A stretch of 14,203 nt of DNA from Lunasporangiospora selenospora (Eukaryota > Mortierellomycota > Mortierellomycetes > Mortierellales > Mortierellaceae), in contig JAABOA010000051.1 in assembly GCA_015680635.1 (NCBI GenBank), forward strand, positions 6,536 to 20,738, written 5' to 3'. The position numbers were made by a program, and so were the translations under genes. The notes beneath the pieces were generated by a model that searched no databases, was not told where the DNA came from, and worked only from the letters and a program-made list of their open reading frames with translations. Positions within the stretch are counted from its first letter, which is position 1; every line of letters begins with the position of its first letter. This document shows positions 7,631 to 14,203 of the stretch, one piece after another.

Positions 7631-10600
7631 ATGCGTACCGCCGAACTCATCAACCATTTACGCAGTCGAAACAGGAATAGTCATCTAATCAAGGTCCAGC
7701 TCGAGAAGCTTGATTCTGCGCGACAGATCCACCTCATAGGAGAGCTTACAAACTGGTTGGCCGCTGACCTCCGTCGATACCGGTCCCACCTTCAAATCGT
7801 TCAAGATACCACCCCTCATACCAATGGCGTCCAAAAGAAGCAAGCAGGAGACACCCCATTTCCTAACCCTGCTAATAGGAGCAGCATGACAACCCAACTC
7901 GAGTCCCTTCAGTCTCAGATCCGACAAAGCCTCTTGGCTATTTTGATTATCCTCGATGGTTCAGGCTTCCGGGACCATGGCAACCAGAATGTAGACTCCC
8001 ATGGTGCACCAATCAGGGATATGATACAGAGTGGATCAAGCAACCCGAAAGCTGTAGTAATGGATAGTAAAGATAAGATGCGAATCTTAAAGAGCCTAGT
8101 GGATATCACCTTGTCTTGTCTCCAGCCTATGTTGCCCAGGAACGACCCGAGAGTAGCCCAGATACCTTCTGTCAAGATCCTTCACTCTTTAATCTACAAC
8201 TCACTACAACACTCAAAGAGCGAGTGTACTACATCCCGGGAGATGCTCTTCGAACCTGAGCAGGTGCTTGAGGCTCTCAGGTCCGTCGGAGCATCGACAC
8301 CTTCCCCATCTTTGGTGTCTGGAATTAAGGCTTTGTTAAACGCTTCAGATACCCACCTACGGGAGTGTGCACTCCGGATCCTAACGATCTTTCGACAACT
8401 GGACAAAACGAACGCGTTGACCTGGGAGGTTACATGTGATTTGAAGCCAATCCTTCAGGAGTTAACGGTCAGTATTGAGGCGACAATGGCGGGTGTATAC
8501 AAGGATTTCGAGCTTGGAGTAGATGTTGGGCTACAGGACAGGCACGACCAGGACCAGAACCAAACCACAGTTTTGGAATCAACGAAGCACTCAAAAGTAT
8601 TAGTAATAATTCTCCAATTAATGCGCGAAGCAGGCTCGAAGGGCTTTCCGCGTACAATGACGACAGATTCAGCCTCGACAACTTCGCCCACGTCCATCAT
8701 GGTAGAGCGCTTCACCGACTCTCAGGAACCAGCAACAATCTTAGCCAGCAGTGATAGGAGTGACAATAGCAAAGGTGCTTCCGACATTCTCAGAGATCAG
8801 GACGCTTCTGTCTCACTAGGGTCACAGATAGTAAAACTGAAGGAGGCGGTGCCGCTTCCAATCTTGATTGATCTATGGGCTGCTATTCAAACTTCAATTG
8901 TCTTGGGGTTTTCTCAGCTCAAGATTACTGATGAGATTGTTCAGACGACCACAGCTCTTGTTTACTGGGCATACTGGATCTATGGGAAGGAGGCAACAGA
9001 ATATATGACTGAGAGAGGAGCTGTTACGTTGATCGCCTGGTATGGATATGTTATTGTTCCCAATGAGACTGGCACTTCATCTGGAACTGGGATGGATCCT
9101 CATTCAACCGAGAAAGAAGACGCCCTCAAGTCAAGAAGCTCCATTTTGGAGTATCTTGCTCGCCTATTACAAAATCTCGTCAAGGCCAGGAGTCTGCAGG
9201 ATCAGAATGGCCGTACCATCGAGTCTTCGGTATTTGCTGGCACAAAACCCCTCGGGATGATTATTGTTCGACGCACAATCGAATTTCTCGAGAGCATTTT
9301 AGACTCGACTCTACCACTTTCGAGACCAGCGCCGGATCTGGTAGACGATTTCGATCAGGGCCCGACCTCTATATCGTATTCTGTTCGACTAGTCCAACTT
9401 AAACCGGCAATCCTTGAGGCAATGCTTGACCTGATGGTTACCTGTTTCGGGCGGCTTTGGGAAGTCGATGAGCTTGTTTTGTGCAGTCGATCCCTGGACT
9501 TGCTTTTGCTGTTAATCTCCAACGCGGACGGCCTATTTTGGGTTCAGGAACAAAAAAAGAAGCATCGGTCGAGTCAATCTCAACAGACATGGTCATATCG
9601 GATACAAAAGCTATCGCTAAGACTATTATATCAGATTCTTCATCATGACCAGAAGCGACTCAATATCAGGATTGCAGATATCACTCTACCACACTGGGAA
9701 ATTGGGTATGCGGCCCTAGTCGAAATCATCCTTGGGCCACTGGAACAAGCCGCGGGATTGGCGCCTAGTACAAAAGTGGAGATCGACCCGTATCCAGGGG
9801 TTGCTCGTTCGACAAACGGAGAGGGGGTAGGATTATTATCAGCAACAGACTCCCGGAACACAGTCGCTCCAGGGAAGGATGACAACGGAATTTGGGCGCT
9901 GAGGGTACTTCGTTTGCTCTGGAGGTATCACCCTAAGGGTCACTCTCTGTTGCCCGACCTACTTGGACCACGTCTGTTCAAGATCCAGATGATTCGAGCT
10001 ATAATCCCACCAAGAACTGTAGATGCACCACCATCCGTCGTGCCCTTTGGTACAGGATCGCCAGCACCGAGAAAGACTCTAGGAGAAGGGACCGAACGGA
10101 TAAAGCTGCTCCTGGGGATGATGACCATGTTTGGAACTGAATCCAGTGTCCGTATCAATATGCGTGAACATTGGTCTACTCTACTGTTTATCGCCATACT
10201 TCTTGCAATTGCGGTCAAAAATTTAGAATCCAAGTCCTTTACTGATGTGGATGCATTAGACAGGGTCATTATTCAGTCGTGTCTTCAAGCACTGCTCAAC
10301 TTTTACTACGACAAACAAGGTCTCCTTCGAATGATAGAGCTTGGAACGGTAACGACAATCTCCGAAGAAGAACGGTCGGTACTAGAGGACTTTTCAGTCA
10401 CCGATCTTTTATGTTCATTCTCAACACCAGCTCCAACCTCACCAATGGATGAAGAAATCAGATCCCCGAAAACACTGTCCATCGTCCCAGCTCTAGTGGC
10501 GATTATCTGTCCTGCGGAGAGTCATTGGGATGTGGACATTATGCTTCAGGAACCCGAAAAAAGAAGGAAACGACACCCACTTTTTGAAGCTGCAGAGCCT

Positions 10601-12931
10601 TTTATGACCGACGCAGCTGTTGTCATGAACCAACTATTACAGTTCCTGGAATGTCAGCAGATGCTTATTGCAAAACCTGGCTTGGTCTGGACATTGACAA
10701 GAATGATGGTGGAGCGATCCTTGGTCACATTTTACCAAGAACGGATGAACGATTATGACAGTCCAAGCCCAAGCAATACAAGGACCGATATTGGCTTCTC
10801 TACATTGTGTGCCCCGATACAGACAGATAGAGTGGCCGGAACATTCGGTTGTGATGAAGAAGAAGGGTTCCCTGTAGCAGGCGGAGAGGTTAAAGAACGA
10901 AGCACGAGGTCTAATGCTGAAAGGAACACTTCCAGTGATGTACTGGAAAGGACTCTACTCGAGATGCTGACCAAGGTTGTATCTTCAATGAAGTTGGTCA
11001 AATTCTTGGTTTCGAACAACACCTTGACGGAGCTCTATTCGGCTATTCTGGATATTGATGTACCCTTGTATTTCTATGGTGAAAAAATCCTTCCCAGAGG
11101 TAAAAATGAGAACATTGACAAGTGCCTAGTCCCCCTAGACCCATCAATGCCTTGCTCCTACTTTTCGCTAACTCTACCTCGGTGGTTACGCTCTGGAAAA
11201 TACATAGAGATGATCACATTGACAAACAGAAAGCAAGATCTCCAGTGTAAGGTTCAGGGCGACGCAAGCCAAAAGCGCAATGACTATGACCTTTCCCCAA
11301 CACCTAAGGAACAACCGATAGTAGAGGACCACGTCTTTCCGCCCAAGGTTCTGAGAGCACTCCAGAAGCAGCTTCTACAATATTTCAGAACGGTAATGGC
11401 TCCATGCCGTGATCAGCTTGAGCGCATATACCAGTACGTTGGAGGCCACCGAGGAACTTATCTACAATCTCTGGATGAAACGGACGACGTTGTCTATTGG
11501 CTTCGAGAGTATTGTGCGCTCGTCTTTCTTTATATATCGGAGCCGCTAGATTTGTCGTCCCCAATACCATCAACATTGTTGGGCTCGTCATTGTCTATTG
11601 CATGGGGCGGTCGCAGCGGAGGAAACTTGCAGCAACTCGACAAAACAATGCTATTGAGTTCAGACTCTGTCTTTGGGGTTGCTTGCCGAATGCTGACTCT
11701 TGAGATAGAGTTCGACGACGAAGCCAAGAATGAGGCTGAGGGAGAGAGACAAGTGATTGAAAGAGCCAATTATCCGGAAGAAAAGGGTCTCGATACGCCA
11801 ATAGACAAAGCAACTCTCGAAAAGGCAAGGCCGGAAGAGGCAGGTTACCGGAGATTCAGCGCTGGCCTGGCGATCCAGTCAATTGCATGGAGAAATATCG
11901 ATATCTGGAGTCAGGGACATGCGGAGTTTATCCGTTCTTACGATGAGGTGATGACCACCGAGTGGTCCCAACATGTCGCCAGACTTTCTGACCTGCGCCG
12001 CTCTCCACATACCGATCAAGGAGAAAGCAGTGCATCCAGTCCTGATCCGATCCAATTCTTGATTCAAGACCGGGTGATTCCTTTTCCAGACCGAGCTTTT
12101 CTTGCCCGAGTATCTCCCTACTTTGAGACGTTGCTCATGGGCAACTTCCGAGAGAGATATGAGAAACAGATCAGACTCTATGACGTGAACCCGGACGAAA
12201 TCGAGATCCTGCTAGAGATTATTCAAGAGTCACCTCTGACCTGTCATCACTTATTGCCTCCTGACTTGCCACTCGAGTTGGTGTTGAGAGTCATGGTCTG
12301 TGCAGAAAGACTGATGGTCCGGTTTGTAAAGCGATTGGCGGAGAAATGGGTGTTAGATTATTTGACAAAGAAGGAGACAAAGTACATTGCGCACTATCAG
12401 GGATCCCAGGAACAGATACGTCGGCGTCAATCGCCGGATGAGCTCGAAAACAAGGAGCGAAGGAAGAGAATCAAGCTCGATCACGCCCAGTCTTTCGACA
12501 ACACGCCTACAAGGAGTGTGGAGCAAACTCCAGAAGACTATGAAAATGTGGAAGAAATGGGCTCTGAACAGGACACAAATGTAGGCGACTACCCCACGGA
12601 AGGGACAAACAACCCGAAGGATAATGACGACGGGCTATCGATCCAAGAGTGTTTGGTGATGGTTTATGAGGCGTGCTCGATCCCAGAACATGGAAGCATT
12701 TACCAACGAGATGGACACCCGTTTTATGGACTTGTCTGGGACGTCTTGAAGCGTATGGTGATCAGACTGGGATCCGTAGGTGCAACGCCTCAATTTTTGA
12801 AATTGTTGGAAAGCCGCTCTGAAAGCCGAGCAGAGGAAGCCTCATGCCAAGCTCCCGATCGCGACGAGACAAGAATTCAAGACCTACTGCAGATCCTTTA
12901 TGAGCTCATCACAAACTCTGTACCTGAATAA
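7631..12931 (+). CDS. Giant armadillo-like repeat protein with C-terminal BTB/POZ domain
   Basis: One uninterrupted frame encodes 1766 residues. The frame is open from 7526, but the first ATG is at 7631 and has a weak context (C at -3), so an upstream exon is possible. Residues 1 to about 1450 are mostly amphipathic helices with leucine-rich pairs, in places armadillo-like (around 450-475, with YMTERGAVTLIAWYG), broken by polar linkers rich in Ser, Thr, Glu and Pro. A BTB/POZ domain lies at about 1475-1578 (DRAFLARVSPYFETLLMGNF, then IRLYDVNPDEIEILLEII), with Asp where many BTB domains have His. A basic cluster KERRKRIKLD at about 1607-1616 could be a nuclear signal. An acidic linker (1627-1667) and a final helical segment follow. 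Repeats plus C-terminal BTB recall ARMC5, a CUL3 adaptor for RNA polymerase II turnover; that parallel is architectural and not proven. Ubiquitin-ligase adaptor is the most likely role. Confidence 0.85.
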   Translation: MRTAELINHLRSRNRNSHLIKVQLEKLDSARQIHLIGELTNWLAADLRRYRSHLQIVQDTTPHTNGVQKKQAGDTPFPNPANRSSMTTQLESLQSQIRQSLLAILIILDGSGFRDHGNQNVDSHGAPIRDMIQSGSSNPKAVVMDSKDKMRILKSLVDITLSCLQPMLPRNDPRVAQIPSVKILHSLIYNSLQHSKSECTTSREMLFEPEQVLEALRSVGASTPSPSLVSGIKALLNASDTHLRECALRILTIFRQLDKTNALTWEVTCDLKPILQELTVSIEATMAGVYKDFELGVDVGLQDRHDQDQNQTTVLESTKHSKVLVIILQLMREAGSKGFPRTMTTDSASTTSPTSIMVERFTDSQEPATILASSDRSDNSKGASDILRDQDASVSLGSQIVKLKEAVPLPILIDLWAAIQTSIVLGFSQLKITDEIVQTTTALVYWAYWIYGKEATEYMTERGAVTLIAWYGYVIVPNETGTSSGTGMDPHSTEKEDALKSRSSILEYLARLLQNLVKARSLQDQNGRTIESSVFAGTKPLGMIIVRRTIEFLESILDSTLPLSRPAPDLVDDFDQGPTSISYSVRLVQLKPAILEAMLDLMVTCFGRLWEVDELVLCSRSLDLLLLLISNADGLFWVQEQKKKHRSSQSQQTWSYRIQKLSLRLLYQILHHDQKRLNIRIADITLPHWEIGYAALVEIILGPLEQAAGLAPSTKVEIDPYPGVARSTNGEGVGLLSATDSRNTVAPGKDDNGIWALRVLRLLWRYHPKGHSLLPDLLGPRLFKIQMIRAIIPPRTVDAPPSVVPFGTGSPAPRKTLGEGTERIKLLLGMMTMFGTESSVRINMREHWSTLLFIAILLAIAVKNLESKSFTDVDALDRVIIQSCLQALLNFYYDKQGLLRMIELGTVTTISEEERSVLEDFSVTDLLCSFSTPAPTSPMDEEIRSPKTLSIVPALVAIICPAESHWDVDIMLQEPEKRRKRHPLFEAAEPFMTDAAVVMNQLLQFLECQQMLIAKPGLVWTLTRMMVERSLVTFYQERMNDYDSPSPSNTRTDIGFSTLCAPIQTDRVAGTFGCDEEEGFPVAGGEVKERSTRSNAERNTSSDVLERTLLEMLTKVVSSMKLVKFLVSNNTLTELYSAILDIDVPLYFYGEKILPRGKNENIDKCLVPLDPSMPCSYFSLTLPRWLRSGKYIEMITLTNRKQDLQCKVQGDASQKRNDYDLSPTPKEQPIVEDHVFPPKVLRALQKQLLQYFRTVMAPCRDQLERIYQYVGGHRGTYLQSLDETDDVVYWLREYCALVFLYISEPLDLSSPIPSTLLGSSLSIAWGGRSGGNLQQLDKTMLLSSDSVFGVACRMLTLEIEFDDEAKNEAEGERQVIERANYPEEKGLDTPIDKATLEKARPEEAGYRRFSAGLAIQSIAWRNIDIWSQGHAEFIRSYDEVMTTEWSQHVARLSDLRRSPHTDQGESSASSPDPIQFLIQDRVIPFPDRAFLARVSPYFETLLMGNFRERYEKQIRLYDVNPDEIEILLEIIQESPLTCHHLLPPDLPLELVLRVMVCAERLMVRFVKRLAEKWVLDYLTKKETKYIAHYQGSQEQIRRRQSPDELENKERRKRIKLDHAQSFDNTPTRSVEQTPEDYENVEEMGSEQDTNVGDYPTEGTNNPKDNDDGLSIQECLVMVYEACSIPEHGSIYQRDGHPFYGLVWDVLKRMVIRLGSVGATPQFLKLLESRSESRAEEASCQAPDRDETRIQDLLQILYELITNSVPE

Positions 12932-12932
12932 A
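12927..12932 (+). terminator. AATAAA overlapping the ARM-BTB stop codon
   Basis: The hexamer AATAAA overlaps the TAA stop at 12929-12931. If used as a poly(A) signal, the 3' untranslated region would be only a few tens of bases. It may equally be coincidence, since the convergent gene ends about 220 bases away. Confidence 0.25.
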
Positions 12933-13154
12933 TGGATATGCTTGCTTTCCCTCCCTCTCCTCCTCCCCCTCCCCACATTGTTCGAGTCATTTTTAGCTGT
13001 GATTCATTTTCTGAGGGAATGGAAGCTATTGTGCCAATGCACCGCACCGGTGTGTCTTTATTATGAGATGCAGAATTTTGTATAATTGAGATGGGTATTT
13101 TACAGTGTATGTTGGGAACGAGCAATGGGAAAATGCAAATTGGTGAGAAAGAGC
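12932..13154. other. Convergent 3' region with C-rich tract
   Basis: This 223-base gap separates the stop codons of two convergent genes. A C/T tract at 12944-12974 carries C-runs at 12949-12951, 12953-12955, 12965-12969 and 12971-12974, so the minus strand is G-rich. No coding frame is convincing. Confidence 0.6.
13057..13062 (-). terminator. Poly(A) signal AATAAA of the MFS gene
   Basis: AATAAA reads on the minus strand here, about 93 bases past the transporter's stop codon at 13157-13155, a plausible distance for a fungal 3' untranslated region. It is the only exact hexamer in this orientation that I noticed in the gap. Confidence 0.5.
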
Positions 13155-14203
13155 TTATTCCATTGGAGTGGGTCCCAGCTGCTTTCGCAATTTGTGATGA
13201 CGAATCAACAAACTGCACAAGAACGCCAAACCCATGAAGGGAATGCAGACACGGAAGGCTTGTCGGAGCGCCAACATGTAGGCGTGCAAGATCTGGGCCT
13301 CGATCTCCTTTCCAAAGCTGGGAGCCTTGTAAGAGTCCAAGATAACTTCAGCAATGGCTGGGTTTAACTCGATCAATGGTCGGAGGTTGTTCTTGACAGC
13401 GTTGTTAAAGACAGTTCCAGCAATGGCAACTCCAAAAACGGAACCGACTGTTCGGAAGAAGGTGGCGTTCGCGGTGGCGATGGCGATATCCTTGGTGGCA
13501 ACCGAGGACTGGATAGCAAGCATAAGTGTCTGCATCGAGAACCCCAGACCGAAACCATTGAGGAAGAGATAGCCGATGATCTCGCCTCTGGACGAGTTCT
13601 CCTCCAAGAGAGTCAACAGACCTGTGGCGATCGTCGCAAATGCCAAACCGGACCAGATAAAAGGGAGGTACTGGCCCCACTTACTGACAAAGAAGCCAGA
13701 AGAAATAGAAGCAATCAAGAGCCCGACAATCAATGGCAACATCTCAAGACCAGAAGCTGTGGCACTCTCTTGACGAACAATCTGGAAGAACAGCGGCATA
13801 AAGAACATCACACCGAAGAAACCCATGCCCACGAAGAAGGAGGTCAAAAAGACGGCACTGTTGGTACGAGACTTGAAGAGGTAGAAAGGAATGATGGGTT
13901 CTTGGGCGACCTTCCACTCGATAAGAATAAAGATGATAAGAACAGCGAAGCCCGCACAGAAGAGACCGATGACCAAAGGCGAGTTCCATGCGTAGGTGCT
14001 GCCACCCCAGTTAAGTGGAAGAAGAATAAGGACAAGTCCAATAACTAGAGCAACACAGCCGTACACATCGACGCGCTTAATCTTTTCCTTGAGGGAGCCA
14101 GGGGTGTGAGGGAGATGGAGAAGCTTGATAACTGCCACCATGGTGATTGCGCCAATGGGAAGATTGATAAAGAACGCCCATCGCCATGAGGCCTTATCCG
14201 TGA
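13155..14203 (-). CDS. DHA2-type MFS drug:H+ antiporter, C-terminal part (partial)
   Basis: The frame is open to the window edge, so the N-terminus is missing; 348 complete codons are seen. The fragment begins with DKASWRWAFFINLPIG, the conserved stretch at the start of transmembrane segment 6 in 14-segment DHA2 transporters. I count nine hydrophobic segments in all (6 to 14), among them WRWAFFINLPIGAITMV, ALVIGLVLILLPLNWGG, FFVGMGFFGVMFFMPLFFQIV and FFRTVGSVFGVAIAGTVF. The loop after segment 14 is short and basic and ends Pro-Met-Glu. No introns interrupt the part seen. It should sit in the plasma or vacuolar membrane and export toxic or secreted small molecules by proton exchange. The substrate cannot be told from sequence. 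The ATG at 14141 is internal, because the family motif continues upstream of it. It converges on the ARM-BTB gene and shows no sign of belonging to a biosynthetic cluster within the window. Confidence 0.93.
   Translation of the reverse strand, partial: TDKASWRWAFFINLPIGAITMVAVIKLLHLPHTPGSLKEKIKRVDVYGCVALVIGLVLILLPLNWGGSTYAWNSPLVIGLFCAGFAVLIIFILIEWKVAQEPIIPFYLFKSRTNSAVFLTSFFVGMGFFGVMFFMPLFFQIVRQESATASGLEMLPLIVGLLIASISSGFFVSKWGQYLPFIWSGLAFATIATGLLTLLEENSSRGEIIGYLFLNGFGLGFSMQTLMLAIQSSVATKDIAIATANATFFRTVGSVFGVAIAGTVFNNAVKNNLRPLIELNPAIAEVILDSYKAPSFGKEIEAQILHAYMLALRQAFRVCIPFMGLAFLCSLLIRHHKLRKQLGPTPME

Noticed and set aside
13354-14048. Plus-strand frames opposite the transporter
   Set aside because: They are antisense shadows of a frame with clear transmembrane segments and DHA2 motifs.
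1-14203. tRNA genes, rRNA, transposons and CRISPR arrays
   Set aside because: I looked for tRNA B-box-like sequences, long repeats, transposase-like or reverse-transcriptase-like frames and regular spacers and saw none that hold up.

Overview
The window looks like nuclear DNA of a filamentous, probably early-diverging fungus. Genes are dense and on both strands. Introns are short (44 to 205 bases) with GTAAGT/GTAAAT-like donors and CTAAC/CTTAAC-like branch sites. The eukaryote-only proteins (Hat1 acetyltransferase, a NUDT12-type ankyrin-Nudix enzyme) keep several introns each. The overall style is what I would expect of Mortierellomycotina or Mucoromycota, but that placement is an inference.

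Layout, left to right. (1) Bases 341-2336, minus: a five-exon NUDT12/Npy1-type NAD(H) pyrophosphatase with ankyrin repeats, zinc ribbon, Nudix box and a possible peroxisomal C-terminus. (2) Bases 3009-3832, minus: a five-exon gene for a small cytosolic stefin-like (type-1 cystatin) protein in which the three protease-contact elements are all changed. (3) Bases 4504-6446, plus: a seven-exon histone acetyltransferase HAT1. Its true first exon is only 58 bases long and lies 205 bases upstream of exon 2. Genes 2 and 3 are divergent and share a promoter region of about 670 bases with ACGCG cores. (4) Bases 7631-12931, plus: one uninterrupted 1766-codon frame for a very large helical-repeat protein with a C-terminal BTB/POZ domain, ARMC5-like in architecture. 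(5) Bases 13155 to the window end, minus: the C-terminal two thirds of a DHA2-type major facilitator transporter. It converges on gene 4.

The genes do not form an obvious pathway; this reads as an ordinary chromosomal segment. The items most worth a second look are the stefin-like gene (rare family for fungi, degenerate inhibitory loops, two in-frame 3' splice sites next to the first loop), the giant intronless ARM-BTB gene among intron-rich neighbours with an in-frame upstream ORF ahead of it, and the possible splice-controlled targeting of the NUDT12-like enzyme. I saw no tRNA, rRNA, transposon or CRISPR array. All exon structures were read by eye from splice signals, frame and family resemblance; no alignment was run.
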